This document shows, in pieces, positions 1-12,645 of a DNA stretch of 64,000 nt. The stretch's first letter is position 1. Each line of letters starts with the position of its first letter. The position numbers and the translations under genes are program-made. A model generated the notes under the pieces. It was not told the DNA's origin, searched no databases, and saw only the letters and a program-made list of their open reading frames with translations. Origin of the DNA: Linnemannia schmuckeri (Eukaryota; Mortierellomycota; Mortierellomycetes; Mortierellales; Mortierellaceae); contig JANATG010000003.1 in assembly GCA_029449235.1 (NCBI GenBank), forward strand, positions 2,976,001 to 3,040,000. The letters are read 5' to 3'.

Positions 1-653
1 AGGCCATGGGCGTCAAGATGGTCCTCTCCGGCGAGGGCGCCGATGAGATCTTTGGCGGCTATCTCTATTTCCACGCGGCCCCCTCGGCCGCCGATCTCCA
101 CACCGAGACTGTCAGCCGTGTCAAGAACCTCCACTACGCCGACTGCTTACGCGCCAACAAGTCGACCATGGCCTGGGGTGTCGAGGCCCGAGTCCCCTTC
201 CTCGACAAGGCCTTCCTTGAGGTCGCCATGAACGTCGACCCCCAGGAGAAGATGTCCTTTAAGGGCAAGATGGAGAAGCATATCCTCCGCAAGGCCTTCG
301 ACACATCCGATGACCCTACCGCCCAACCTTACCTCCCTGACTCGATTCTCTGGCGCCAGAAGGAGCAATTCTCGGACGGTGTAGGATACAGCTGGATTGA
401 TTCGCTCAAGGATACTGCTTTGGCCAAGATCTCGGACGAGGAGTTTGCAAAGGCTGCTGAGCGCTGGCCTCAGGATACCCCCCAGACCAAGGAGGCCTAC
501 TGGTACCGTGAGGTCTTTGAGCAGGCCTTCCCTCAGGATGCTTGCACAGAGTCTGTTGTTCGCTGGATCCCTCGTGGTGATTGGGGTTGCCCTGCTGATC
601 CTTCTGGTCGTGCTCAGAAGGTCCACGATTCTGCCTACGAGAAGACTGCTTAA
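1..653 (+). CDS. Asparagine synthetase, glutamine-hydrolysing (3' part)
   Basis: The reading frame enters from the left edge and stops at 651-653, so only the C-terminal ~217 residues are present. They belong to the synthetase half of asparagine synthetase B, which adenylates aspartate and amidates it with ammonia passed from the missing N-terminal glutaminase half. Visible hallmarks are LSGEGADE followed by a GGY motif near the start (part of the nucleotide-binding synthase core) and the GVEARVPFLD motif around residue 58. No intron is visible in this part. The protein is cytosolic and makes asparagine from aspartate and glutamine. Family assignment is secure; the 5' exons, start codon and promoter lie outside the window. 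Confidence 0.95.
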   Translation, partial: AMGVKMVLSGEGADEIFGGYLYFHAAPSAADLHTETVSRVKNLHYADCLRANKSTMAWGVEARVPFLDKAFLEVAMNVDPQEKMSFKGKMEKHILRKAFDTSDDPTAQPYLPDSILWRQKEQFSDGVGYSWIDSLKDTALAKISDEEFAKAAERWPQDTPQTKEAYWYREVFEQAFPQDACTESVVRWIPRGDWGCPADPSGRAQKVHDSAYEKTA

Positions 654-2359
654 TCGACTTTTGTCGCAACAGTTGTATACCATGCAAAAAAATTGTAATA
701 AAACCATTGTACCCTTTCTAAACGAATCTACTGCCAGTTACTTCAATGCAAAGGCGCCTGTTAGAGCTCCAAATACAAAGACGGTAAACCGTTCGAGCAA
801 AAAGAGGAAACAATTTAGTCATTTGAGAACACAACGCGTGTCAATCAATGGATTTCGATAGCAACTTGCCCACAAGAGTCACAAGTAGGCGCTGCACAAA
901 AGTTCTTGATCCTTTCAAATACCAATAGAAATACCATGGCAAACAGAGTGAGCATTACACTCCTCATCACTCAATTATGGCACCTAGTTCATCCCTCGGT
1001 AAAACAAATTGGTCCCCTCTGGAGCTTTTAGCAGAACCCGATCAACAAGTAACCATTGATCCCGCACATGATATCGATATCTTGTTTGTAAGTTTGTATC
1101 TGCTAACATTATTCTATAAAACCTAGCATCTCTCCTTGCTTTACTACCCTTCAACCACTTACTCCTCTCCTCCTGCTACTTCCATTCTCCCTTCAGCCCA
1201 TCACTTCCACACTCACCTGCTCGAAACCTCACCTCTCACGCCATAAAACTCAGGCTGGCTTATTTTCTCGGCATTTTGGGTACATTTGCCTGCGCTGCCC
1301 CTCCCCCTGCCATAACTACCGTTCCTGTCTCGAACTCAACCCCCTCTTCAAAGCCAGGAAACGTGCCTCGTCCTTCCCTTCTACTGGCCTGACTCCGTGA
1401 GTACCTTGACTTACTTCTTGCTGTCTTTCATCCTTTTTTTTTCTATCGCGTTTTTTTGCTTAAAAAGAGATATCTTTCATGATTCTGACCAGCCTTGTAC
1501 ATTTTTCACTCCGTTTCTTGATTAGATTCGTGTCTCCTGTGTTGTTTTTACCCCATTGCCAAATGAACTGGAAACAAACCAAGTCAGAAAGAGAGCGCCA
1601 TTCGTTGTTTGACGCGTTGCGATATTCTCTTTCTCCCCCCCCCCCCCCCCCCCCCCCTCCATTTGTTCCCTATGAAGTCCTCAAAATTCCAATCAAGTCG
1701 TGAAGATTTACACGGATCAGTGCTTCCTGCAATTGAGATGGTATTCCCTTTTCTTGCAATGTACGACACACTTACTACAAGGTCAATTACCTAACCAACA
1801 AAAACAATATAAATTAAAAGTTCGCCTAGATACGACTTGAACGCCTCCATACCAGTCTGGATAGTTCAGAATCGTTATTCTCGCAAAAAAGAGAGAGAAA
1901 ATTGCATAGCTCCTTGATCTCCTATCGTCAGAAGGTTGTATGGGTGGAAGGTAACAGCGCGGTGCAAAGATGTCAATCCATGGGTGGTTCCTGAGGTCCT
2001 TAGAGTGCCGGGGACTAGGAGGGAAAGGTAGAGAAAAGAGAGGTTCTGTGGCAATGAAAGTCGTATTTAACGTTAAAAAAGTGATATGGATTGCTCGGTT
2101 GCGCCACAGGTCACGTACATTTCTCGAATACCTTGCACCTTTGTGGGCTTTGCCTTTTTTCTCCTGTTCTCTTATCAAAGAACTAGTTGAGTTGCCCTTT
2201 TCTTTAACCAACCAGACCAGAGTTATGCTATTCGCATATTATTTAAACAGTTTTTGCCAAGTTTAGCAGACTTGTTTATTTTTGACCGTTTTCGTCCACG
2301 CTATTCTACCTTTTCTCCCCTCCACACGCTCTTTACTTTTTTGCATTTTTTCCTCAAAG
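654..2359. other. Intergenic region, no supported gene
   Basis: About 1.7 kb between the asparagine synthetase stop and the Arf-like ORF. It holds the 3' trailer of the synthetase, T- and C-rich low-complexity sequence and a run of about 22 C residues at 1636-1657. ORFs here are short and compositionally biased. I see no tRNA or conserved protein. Confidence 0.6.
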
Positions 2360-2938
2360 ATGCGCGCAGCTACCTCACTCTCACTCCCGCTTTCTCAGCA
2401 GCGCTGCCTTGCCACTTCCAATCCGCCATACTACTTCATGATGAGACTCTCAGGGTCTGGCAAGACTGCGATCCTCTACCGCCTCTACATGAGTCTGTAT
2501 ATCACCTCTACTCCCTCCCTATCCGAGAACCTCGAGACCATCGAATACGATCATAACGACAGACATGTCAAACGAATGTTTAATCTCTTGGACTTCATCG
2601 AAGGAGGTGGTCGTGCCCTTCGAAAGCACGAGACTTGGCGGACCGATTCTCGACAGAATCTTCAGGGAGTTATCTTTGTAGTCGACTCGGCAGACCATAA
2701 CCCCCTGTCGATTGAATTGGCATCGGAACGATTAGCAGCTGTGTTGCAAGAAGAGGTCGAGGACTCGAACTTGTTGCCGCTGTTGGTCTTGGCGAACAAG
2801 CAGGATTGTCCTCATCCGATGTCTGTGGCAGATGTGAGGGATCTGTTGGGGTTGGAGGGGTTGCCGAGTGAGCAGGTGTGGCATATCCAGGGGGTGTCTG
2901 CAAACTTGGATGAAGGATTGAGAGATGAGTTTGACTAG
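2360..2938 (+). pseudogene. Arf/Arl-family small GTPase, damaged (premature stop, altered P-loop)
   Basis: An intronless 192-codon frame from the ATG at 2360 encodes an Arf-like GTPase. It keeps the G3-following strand (GVIFVVDSAD), the NKQD guanine-specificity motif and the Arf-type segment after it, including VWHIQGVSA. Two key sites are broken. The P-loop reads RLSGSGKT, so the invariant first Gly of GxxxxGKT is Arg. The frame stops at TAG (2936-2938) just where Arf proteins have the C-terminal Trp-Leu; after the TAG the same frame continues for 13 more codons that look like the normal tail. Switch II is also unusual, with FIEGGG where DxGG is expected. A diverged working protein is possible, but a decaying gene fits better. 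Confidence 0.6.
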
Positions 2939-3330
2939 TTGCTGGCGCACACCGAGCTGGATCCTCCAGGGAATATGTAGAAATAAAAAGAGATCCTACT
3001 CCTGTGAGGGTGAAGAAAGGAATGGCTTTCTGCTTAATAAAAACGCCATTTCTTCTTTAACTTCGGTTTTGCTGGGAGGATGGAGTGTCGATGTTATGAG
3101 GGAGTGAACACACGACACGCCCAGAAAAGCGTATCCAAGGCTCGCAACCTAAACGCGAGATATGCGCGGAAAGGTGCGATTTTCATCAAAAGTGTGTGGC
3201 TTGGCCATTGGATCTCATTGGAGCCAGCCTTTGGCCTTAGGCAGGGCAACTGGCAGGAATAGAAAAAGAGTTAGGAGAGGAGTGGGACTTTTGAATCATC
3301 CCCTTTCGACCCAACAGAGCGACGACGAAC
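2939..3330. other. Intergenic region
   Basis: Holds the trailing codons of the damaged GTPase frame up to TAG at 2978-2980, then about 350 bp of upstream sequence for the GIR2-like gene. No separate feature is supported. Confidence 0.5.
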
Positions 3331-4881
3331 ATGACAGGTACCGACACAAGGGCGAATGAATCATGGACTCGGCGACCACTTTGAAGGGGGACTCGGATCT
3401 ATGCGACAAAACAACAACAAAAACAACAGCAGCAGGGATGCGAGCCTGATTCACAAGCACCACATGTCTGAAAGGTTACTTTTTTGTCTTCATTTTTTCT
3501 TGTCGTTGTCTATGGGCGACAATAGATTACAAGGAGGAACAGGCAAACGAGCTCGAGGCACTTCAGTCCATCTACCCCGATGAATACGAAGAGATCTCGG
3601 CCGACCCTGGCGAGTTTACTATTCTCGTTGTCCCCGACGAGCAGGACGGCGACGATACCTGTAAGTCCTTTTTTTTTACTATTGACATACTATTGCATAC
3701 TCAATTGACTCCTCTCTTTAGATTTAAACCGATTGATAACTTACCCTTCACTTCTCTACATTGAACTGGTATAGATGCAATGAAGTTACACGTCAAATAC
3801 ACAGAAACATACCCCGACACATTACCCGAGTTCTCGATCGACATGGAAGAAGGCGAGCTGGACGAGGAGGACTTTGATACCATCATGAAGAAAGTCACCG
3901 AAGCTGTAAGTTGCGCCGTCCGTCTGTCTGTCTGTCTGAGCCTATATATTCTGGAAAAACAAACAGGAGCAAAAAAGGAGCGTTAGACAACACGCCGTTT
4001 ACAACTTGACAATGAGCAGCGGCGGGTCAATGTCCACTTTGATTGCAAAGTCTCTGTATCACAAGCCTTTCCACCAAAAAGACGGCGCCAAATTAACGAG
4101 AACTGTTGTCTTCTTTTTTGATTATTACCCGAATGTGATTGATAGGCTGAGGAGGCAATAGGAATGGGTATGGTCTTTTCAATGGTCTCGATTGCTAAGG
4201 ATACTCTTTCGGAAATCATTGTCAACAACAAGGAGAGGAGAGAGCGCGAGGCAGAGGAGAAGGCTCAGCGCGAGCTCGAGGTAAGAAGGGAAACAAACTT
4301 AACAGGATGAAATAATACAATTGATTCGACGGCAGGAAACATGTTGTAATGCAACATGAAGCATTGGTATCAAAGTGATTGTGGACACGAACTTACTCGT
4401 CCTCATAAATTTTTGCTTTACATCTACTAGGAGGAGGAGAAGCGCAAGGAGGGAACAAAGGTCACAGTAGAGCTCTTCACAAGATGGAAAACTGCTTTCG
4501 ATGCAGAGATGGCCGAGAAGGAGCGGATCGAGAAGGGTCTGAAGAAGGAGGATCCCAAGATGCTGAAGCCTACCGGTAAGGAATATCTCCCACTACTCCT
4601 AGTCATGCCTGTAGCTATATGCTATATTTGTTGCCATTTCTAATCTGCTCAAAATTCTCTAACCTTTTGGCGAAAACATTATTTGATTTTTTTCATGCAT
4701 GCGTCGCGTAGGTCGTCAATTGTTCGAGCGCGATCACAGCTTGGCCAAGTCGGATGCTACGTTCATGGAGGAAGGAGATGTGGATGTCGATATTGCATTG
4801 TTCGAGCGCGAGCTTGTCATCACTGATGATGAGGACGATAACGAAAATGATGTGCTCAGGAGTATCCGATCCTCCGACTAG
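3331..4881 (+). CDS. GIR2: RWD-domain protein, Gir2/RWDD1 (DFRP2) homologue
   Basis: Six exons (3331-3337, 3526-3660, 3775-3905, 4146-4280, 4431-4575, 4712-4881) give a continuous 240-residue protein. The N-terminal RWD domain shows the family pattern ELEALQSIYPDEYEEI followed by the YPDTLPEF motif near residue 62. A charged, Glu/Lys-rich helical region and an acidic C-terminus (ITDDEDDNEND) follow, as in RWDD1/Gir2. In yeast and animals this protein binds and stabilises the developmentally regulated GTPase Rbg2/DRG2 and bridges it to Gcn1, touching translation and amino-acid stress control in the cytosol. The first coding exon is only 7 nt (ATGACAG); the junction restores Asp at residue 3 and all later phases agree. 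Family and exon structure are well supported; partners are inferred from homologues. Confidence 0.9.
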
Positions 4882-6157
4882 AAAAATATAAGATCCCTGC
4901 GGAAACCAACTAATACACACCAAGACCATTTAAATGTGTGCGAGTAGGACCAACAATAAGCATTGAGCAGCATTGGGACATCTCGAATAAAAAAACAAAA
5001 ATAATGCACAAAGTAAATATTGTATTCCGTGAAGTGATGAGTAGGCGGACGGATCTAAACGTGTCAATCAATTGGAGTTGAGGTCGGCTGGACATGTCTT
5101 CGAGTAGTATACGAATGCGATAGCCGAAACCTTCACGGGAAAAGCGCCTGGATAGAAGAGATCTGCATATGAATGAGAGTGATGAGGTGAAATGGTGCCA
5201 TATCTGACTATCTTGCTGACGAGGAACGACATGAACACAGTGCTCTCTCAGTTCCCATTGGTTGTGCCTACTTTTGTTTTGTTGAATTGTTGAGTACATG
5301 AAGTTGTTTACCCCTTTCGTTGTCTTTTCCCTTTGTCTTCCCCCCTGCCTTTTTTTTTTCTTTTTTTCAACGCCTCGTTTGTTTTGTTTGGTTTGCTCTG
5401 ACATCTCTCGTCATGTCTCGCCATCCATCCCTCCTAGTTTTTTACCCCCTGGGTCAATTTGCAGTGCTCACATTGATTGTTGGTGGGGATAGCAACAATG
5501 CCATCCATAAAAAGCCTCGCTTCGTTTTCTCTTCTCCCCCTGACTGACCGACCATTGAGTACTCCCTGAGCAGTAGCAAGTTAGTTGTTACTGGCGTTTT
5601 GTTTCCCTCTGACAAATCAAATTTTTCACGATATTTTTATTCCCGCCGCGAAGCATTAATAATCGTTGCGTAGAGGCGAGTCTTGTTTTGCCCCGATCGT
5701 GTCTCTCACCTCTTGTTCTTCTCACGGCTGTCGTATTATCTCTATATTACTTTCTTCTTTTTTCACCACCGACTTCTCTTTCTTTCTTTCTTATTCGCCC
5801 ACACGTTTTCTTTCGCCTCTTCTCATCACAACCAACCTCAAGACAACTGAAAAACACAAAGGTTCATTTACTTTTTCGAGAAAACAAAAACGATCAGATC
5901 ATAAACAACTTCCCCTCCCTCCCTCGTCCACATTTTAGTCGACCGCACTCAAAACTTTATTCTCTGAAAAAAAAAGTTTTCTTTCTTTTCTTCACTACAC
6001 AAAACATCCTTTTTAGTTTTTTTTGGTTCCATTCATCTCTTTCTTCTCTTACACCCTTCTCCACACATCCAACCGCTCGACATCAAGCGAACTTGACCAA
6101 CCTCATCACCACAACCTAGCTCAAGAGCAAGAACAACACATACATACATATTCAAGA
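4882..6157. other. Intergenic region / T-C-rich 5' leader
   Basis: About 1.3 kb. The first ~400 bp is the trailer of the GIR2-like gene. From about 5290 the sequence becomes strongly pyrimidine-rich, with T runs and CTTT repeats, up to the start codon at 6158. This is the typical leader/promoter composition of genes in this window. No other gene is supported. Confidence 0.5.
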
Positions 6158-7881
6158 ATGACCGCGCTGTCTTCAGAAGCTCACAACGGAGCCACCAACG
6201 GATACACAAACGGATCGGCCGAGCATAACAACCATCACCACCACCACCACCACCACCACCACCTCCACACCCAGTCGACGACAGAAGTTAGTGGCGCAAG
6301 CACATTTGCCAACAATGCTTTCTCACACCTCACCCTCTATACCGGAAACACCATGCGTACGGGGACCACCGGCCAATTGAACACCTCGCTCAAGAAGTCG
6401 AACCAGGAGGTAAGAAAGACGGATTCAGTTACCTTCTTTTTGTTGGAGGTGAAGACAGGCAGACTCTCAGTGTAAGAGAAGAGGAAGCGAGGAAGCTTTG
6501 AAGAAGGGTTTATGTAACAACCGTCTTCCACCAGCATCACCTTCGCTGATCCACGAGAATAGCAACAACAGCAGCAGTCAGTGATTTGCAGCGATGAGAA
6601 TTTTTGCAAGACCAGGCAAGGACATCAGGCGGGTAAACAAAGAGAATTCATATGCATGCGCATAGAAGGAAAGAAAAAAAGATAGGGAAGCGGGGGAAAG
6701 GGGTGCGTGCACTATTATCTCTGGACAAACAAACAACTGAAGGAAAAAAAAAAAGGGGGACTCTTCTGCTTTGGCTATTTCTGGCTTTAGCTGTATTTTT
6801 GACACTCCGGAGTGGTTGCGATAGCCGTTATGGCACCCACCCGCCTCCCTCAGGAGAGGTCTTTCTCTTCAGCTGCTTCTTGTAACATCAATTTTTAACC
6901 TTTTGTTTCTTTTGTATAGTTGGTTTCGGCTGTTCAGGACACATTGCTCTACTCGGTCGACACTGCCCGTGTCAAGGGCTCATCCATCACCATCACGGAC
7001 GAGACGAGTTTGGGACCATTGACTGATGATCGCTCTCTCTATGAAGTCACAGGCAAGTCTTCCTACAAACTGGATTCTTTACGCTTGACCATGGTTGACT
7101 AGGCTGGATGCAGCAACGACAATGGAAAGTCTAACGTCAGACGCATGTTAATCTTTTCCTACAACAGTCAAGATGTTCTACCTCTCAGCAACGGAAGGAA
7201 CACCTCTCTCAGTCGAGCAATTGACCGTTGCCTTTGCCGATCTGGAGATCGCGTTGGGAATCCCCGGCATCAAGATCGACCACTTTATTCTCTCTTTACC
7301 TCACCAGAGCTTTGACGAAAACGGATTGGACGAGTCTGAGGTTGAGGCTTTCACCACTGAGATCAAGACCTCAGTCCTGCCCGTCTGGAAGAAGTTGTCC
7401 GAGTTGCGTCAGTCGGGACGGATCGGCCGTTTGGGCGTTGCCGAGTTCTCCAAGCAGCAGCTCGAGATTTTGAAGACATTGGCTACGGCCGAGGGTGTGA
7501 ATGCCCTCGCACCCGAGGTCAACCAGGTCAACTTGCAGGATTGCTGTGTGCTCCCTCGGGATTTGATCAACTATGCCAAGGAGCAAGGAATCGAGCTGTT
7601 GACCCACGGAGACGCTGTCGAGATTTTGCCCAAGAACACATTTGCTGCCTTGCTGCAACCTTATCTTCCTGGCGCTGCTGCCTCTTTGACTCCTAACTTT
7701 GTCCTCAAGTACTCGGCCTTCATTACGTGCAGAGGCCTTGTCGCTAAAAAGGGGTACGTTTTGTCTGATTTCTTCGCACATTTTTCTTGCATTGATGAAT
7801 GAAGACATGTTTTCGCTAACATACCTCGGTTCTTGTTTTGCACTTGCTTTTAGATATATTGTGGATGCCTCCAGTGCATAG
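6158..7881 (+). CDS. GCLM: Glutamate-cysteine ligase modifier (regulatory) subunit, GCLM-like
   Basis: Four exons (6158-6409, 6920-7052, 7168-7753, 7854-7881) encode 332 residues. The core has the aldo-keto-reductase-like fold of GCLM: an IDHFILSLP strand, a WKKLSELRQSGRIGRLGVAEFS segment (in the family, the part following the barrel's catalytic region) and an NQVNLQDCCVLP segment near the C-terminal third. GCLM binds the catalytic ligase subunit and lowers its feedback inhibition by glutathione, the first step of glutathione synthesis in the cytosol. The N-terminus carries a low-complexity insert with ten consecutive His residues (near 6232-6261). Intron 2 uses a GC donor (7053-7054, ACAG|GCAAGT); splicing there joins EVT to VKMFYLS as the family requires. 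Start ATG has a run of C/A upstream and no earlier in-frame Met. Confidence 0.9.
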
Positions 7882-8368
7882 AGACCCAGAACGGGAACAG
7901 AAGAGAGAATTCTAGATGTAGATCGAGTACATGACCAGACAACACCACTATCACAAACTAATAGATTCCCCCCTCAGCATTGATCTGACGAAGCGAGAAT
8001 TGGCGGGAACGTGTGTCTTTCTCCGCAGCTGTATTGACTGTTGTACAGCATCATGATCATGATAGTCCATTGAATAGCGCTGCGAGTCCTTTTTTTCTCC
8101 AACAACAGTTTTTGGAGCCCACAATAGCAAAAGGTGTGAAAACAGACAACTTGAGTTGACGCTTGTTGCTGGCATCCTCAACAGCAACGAGGGTGAGGTG
8201 ACTGTTCGGTATAAGTGCTTTTAAAGACGTGAGCTCGAATTTGTCGCACATCTCCAACTTTTCCTTGATTCTCGCACTTCTCTTCTTTCCCCCCTTTTAT
8301 TTCTTTTTCGTTCTTCCTCTCACAACCGCACTACATACACACACATACACACACATCACACTGTGACC
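7882..8368. other. Intergenic region
   Basis: 487 bp between the GCLM-like stop and the adaptor-binding-protein start. Contains trailer sequence, a C/T-rich leader from about 8270 and an ACACAC stretch just before the next ATG. No gene supported. Confidence 0.5.
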
Positions 8369-10756
8369 ATGCTTGCATCCGAGAACCTGCCTCGCAACAA
8401 GATCCTTGTCGTCGGCAGGAGAGGTGTCGGAAAACTCTCCCTCGTCCAGGGTACCGTCTTTTTCTTGAATTAAGAAAAATGCCATGAGAAAAAGAAAAGT
8501 GCCGAAACAAAGTAAACAGCAAAAAGAAACTAACAGAGAGATTTAAATTGTGCGCATGGTTTTGTTTAGCCATCTTGGGATCGAGGTTCGTGCCGACGAC
8601 TTCAGCATCAAAGTCTCGACCCTCTTCACCGCTCATCCTGCCGGCGATTCCTGTACCGACGATTGAGGAGACAATTCTGGATGACCCACAGCAACAACAA
8701 TTACACGGCTTGTCGACTTTGTCGTCCTTAACGCCACCAAATACTGCACATCCTGACAACAACAGCAATAATGCACACATTAGTCATCACCCATCGCTAT
8801 TCTCGCCCGTTTCATCTACACACCAACAGCAACAGCAGCTACAATCACCCTTCGCTACACAGGCCAGTCCAGTGCAATTACACAACAGTCAGCAAGGAGG
8901 TCAAGTAGAAGAAGAGACGATGGACGAGGCACAGATGAACACCACTATGACAACAAGGTCCAAGGTCGACCACTCTGGTGTCACTATCCCCTGGACCATC
9001 GATACAAAGTACTATTCGGTCGAGGTCGACTTTTGGATTGACGAGACCGAGGCCCACGGAAGTGCTGAGCTGGAGAGGATGATTGAGAGTGGTGATCTGG
9101 ATGAGATGGGTGCTGTTGTTGAGGCTGTCGTCTTTTGTTTCTCCAAGAACCAGGTAGAACTACAACACGACTTTTCAGGTGTTACAGTGAACGACCATGT
9201 TGGCAGACTCGCTAGAAATAGATAATGATGCTGACTGTCCTTTGTGTTGTTTATGTAGCCTTCAACGTTTCACGACATCAAGCCCTGGCTGGCGTTCGTG
9301 GAAAGACATGAGCCTTCTATCACATTGTGCGTGGCGACAGATGCGCCCATGGATCAGGAGAATGCTCAGGAAAGCAGACTGGAGAGCGATGTTGTGGAGG
9401 ATTTTGATGATTGGTGCTTGGCTAATGGTTTTGAATTCATCGATCTTCAAGACCAGCCCATGAACTCGAACCTCGGTAAGCAGACAGAACTTAGACTACT
9501 TGCGTGGATGTTTTACACCCGCAATGGTTGCTAACTTTATTTTCGCTGCCAATTGCAAAAACTTAGACGAACATGTTGGGCTTGACAGGATCTTGGAGGC
9601 ACTGGCAGCACATATGTGGGATGGCTTGAAGAGAAAGAGCAGCAAAAAGCGCGATCTCCACGAGCGGAGTATGATGATGTCTTTCCAGGACGACGACACA
9701 GACATGCTCGGAGATGGGTCCTGGAGAGACCAAGGAGCAAGGATGAGTCTCAACGGCCAGGATATGGGTGACCTCAGTCAACTGCACGACGATGAGGATT
9801 ATGATGATGATGACGAGGATGATGAAGATGATGACCGGGCGTTTTACAAGGCACTGGCAGAACTTAACTTGCGGAACCGGTCATCTTCCCCATCGGCACC
9901 AGGAAACGGATCATTTTCTCAACAGCTCACCGATACGAGCGTTGGTACAACTACGACGGACGGTGGAAATATGACTGGAGAAGGGTTTGACGACGAGTTT
10001 GGATCGACTGGAGGCAGTCAGTCGATGAAGGAGCTGGATGGCGATGATCTGGAGTTTTGGTCAAGTCAGGATTCATTCTCGACATCGTCTGTTCTAGGTA
10101 GTCAGAATCCTATCGAACAGGCCTTGGAGAGACAGTTCCGGCAGTTTTTGGGTCAACCTGCCGATGGTGGCAACCTTAGCAGGACAACCAATTCATCGAT
10201 TGGCACCGGTGGTGGTAAAGAGTCGTCGTATGAGTTTTCATCGGACAGGGATATTTCGTTCGAGCTGGATGGATCCAACGACTTCGAGTTTGGCAACTTT
10301 GTTAGCGCCCAGTCTAGTGGAGCAGATACTGTCGATGACTTTGAGCTCCACTATTCAGGTATGTCGCTGGAAACTGCTCTGGCAGCCACGGCGTCATTTT
10401 GGTTGTTTTATGATATGCATTGGCTAATAATCGTTCATGCTTTTAAATAATGATAGCCAACGGGATGTCGACGCCTAACCAGGAATCGATCAGATCGATG
10501 CATAAGGCTTTGTTTTCGAATATTGATGATGATGACGGCATGGCGCAGACTATTGCTACCATCCAAGGCCTTCGAGGTAAACATTAGATTCGTGTTTATG
10601 CCGCTCAACTGCATCGATGCATAATTGCTGTGAGCATTCTTCTGATAAAGTTCTCTTGTATGGTTGATAGAGCAAGGCAAGAATATGCCAGAGCATGAGA
10701 GGCGGGAACTGGCAGCCAGAGTAGCCCTCTCTTTTGGTCTCCAGATGGGCGAATAA
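8369..10756 (+). CDS. AAGAB: Alpha/gamma-adaptin-binding protein p34 (AAGAB/Irc6-like)
   Basis: Six exons (8369-8450, 8570-9153, 9259-9475, 9567-10358, 10457-10576, 10671-10756) encode 626 residues. The N-terminus opens with a Rab-like P-loop strand, KILVVGRRGVGK, and the following core (WTIDTKYYSVEVDFWIDE, then VVEAVVFCFSKNQ) matches the pseudo-GTPase domain of AAGAB and yeast Irc6. A long acidic, Ser/Gln-rich linker follows. The C-terminus carries the family helix (IATIQGLR then HERRELAARVALSFG), which in AAGAB contacts adaptor subunits. AAGAB chaperones assembly of the AP-1 and AP-2 clathrin adaptor complexes in the cytosol. The protein is longer than human AAGAB (315 aa) because of the low-complexity inserts in exons 2 and 4. 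All exon phases agree. Confidence 0.88.
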
Positions 10757-11041
10757 CGAGCCTGTTCCTCCTAGCTTCTATTTTATTCATGATGCAGTCC
10801 CTTAATACACATTCTCATTGTTGCATGATCTCTTGAATTGGTGGCGGAAAATGTGAAGAGTTTGAGCGTTTAACTGCCATGCTGGAGTCAAATGCCAAGC
10901 CAAGCCTTGAACTGCGGCCGCATGATAAAAGAATTATTTTCTTGTGTCTGCCTTCCTTCCATTTTTTTTTTCTTCTTGTCATTCATTCACTCTTCCTCAT
11001 CAATACACATACTCATTCACAAAAGACAAACCACAACGTAG

Positions 11042-12520
11042 ATGTCAACGACCACACTCGCATCCTCACCACCACCGACACTCTGCACACTCCCGGTAGA
11101 TGTACTCATCGACATTGCATTAGCCCTTCCTTGTCGCGAGTTTGGACGACTTCTGCAGACAAACCGATATATTCACCAGACACTCGATACCCATTGGGTC
11201 TGGCATCAGCGGTTCGTAATCCGTTTAGGTCAAGCCCTCTTGGCCGCCAAGCTCAAGCAGTCTGTGGAAAATGACTCCTCCTCTTCCTCGAATGTTGCTC
11301 CTACGCCTACGCCTGTGGGTGGTGAGGGCTTGGAAGAGGTGCCTAGAAGTAATTTGCGTATGACGAGCTCTGCGACAAAGCAGCAACTGATTGACTGGTA
11401 TCGACACTATGGTACACTCCTTTCTTGTTTCCATTTGACTTGCTTTGACTTGATCGATGAGAATCAAAACATGTAGCCGTCATGCTAACTAGTAGCACTA
11501 TCATGATCCTCCAACACTATTTTTCTCTACTTTAGCCAGGACAACGATCCCAGCAAGAGATATGGTGATCATCCACATGAACAACAACAACAACTGGAGC
11601 ATGGAAAAAAACGCGACGAGCCAGTTTGGCGAGGTGGCTCGATTGAGATATGTTTTCTGGCTCGATGTCAGTGCGGTCTTTCATGGCGTTATGCCCGGAC
11701 GGTACTTAGTCCAGTGGAAGCTGACTGTGAACTCTATCTCTGCAGTTGAGAACACGCTCTTCCGAGCCGTCACCCTTCCTGGTCATGAGGCATGTTTTCT
11801 TTCTTTTGCGTTCTACGATTTTGATGTTTGATGTTTGGTCGATGCATCCTGCTCTTTCCTTAGCGAGAGATTTTACATGTGTTTTTTTCTAACGCGTATC
11901 TTTTTGTACTTTCTTTTGGATGATGACAGATTCCGGCATGGGATAACACCCACGCAAACACGATTGGATTCACGCCCACTACAGAATCTTCCTTCGTCAA
12001 GGCAACAAACTCAAACACTAGGGACAGGTTCCAACCAGGCCCTTTCCTCCTCCAGCTCCCCGACCAACTCGAAGTGGGACCCGAACATCCCACAGTCTTT
12101 GTTCAATTCAAGAACCATGACAATTTTCGATCCAAATCTGCCATGATGATCGATTTTGTGAGACTCGTGAGCATTGATGACCCGACAAAAGCGTTTATCC
12201 CTGCACCGGTGGATCCTCAATGGGAGGCTAGGGAGCAAGCAGAGAATGTTGATCAGGTCAGGAGAGAGTTTGTCCCGCATCAAGCTGGTGGTGGAGGTGT
12301 GTTCACTACTTTTGCTGAATGGGTGACGGGAGGTACTGCAGGAACTCCTGCATGGGTTGCTCCTACACAGTGGGCGAACTTTCTCTGGGGTCCAACTTGG
12401 CAGGAAGGGAATGCGAATGGTGGCGAGGATGATGATGATATTGTGCAGGATGATGATTCTGAGGAAGAGGAAGAGGAAGAGCAGGCGCAGGTGGACGAGG
12501 ACGAGGACGACGAACTGTAA
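11042..12520 (+). CDS. F-box / PP2-like protein, paralogue 1
   Basis: Three exons (11042-11411, 11536-11789, 11930-12520) encode 404 residues. An N-terminal F-box (LPVDVLIDIALALPCREFGRLLQTN, residues ~18-42) is followed by the WHQRF segment shared by the three tandem copies. The second half is a phloem-protein-2-like beta domain, marked by SQFGEVARLRYVFWLDVSAV and PGRYLVQWKL. F-box proteins recruit substrates to SCF ubiquitin ligases; plant F-box/PP2 proteins bind glycans, but the ligand here is unknown. The C-terminus is very acidic (Asp/Glu runs). The second intron appears to use a GC donor (11790-11791), at the position where paralogue 2 has GT. It is the first of a head-to-tail triplet. 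Confidence 0.82.
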
Positions 12521-12605
12521 AGGTGAAGGTGTGTTGTGGAGGCATTGAAGGGCAACATCCGTTTGTCCTACCTACCTTCATTGGATGTTGTACAGTTCAC
12601 GCAAC

Positions 12606-12645
<40 letters not shown>

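Noticed and set aside
1810..1900. Possible tRNA on the minus strand (GTTCAAGTC)
   Set aside because: The T-stem does not pair and no full cloverleaf is possible.
12280..12581. Antisense ORFs opposite the acidic tail of F-box/PP2 paralogue 1
   Set aside because: Poly-Ser/Cys product is the shadow of GAGGAA/GATGAT codon repeats.
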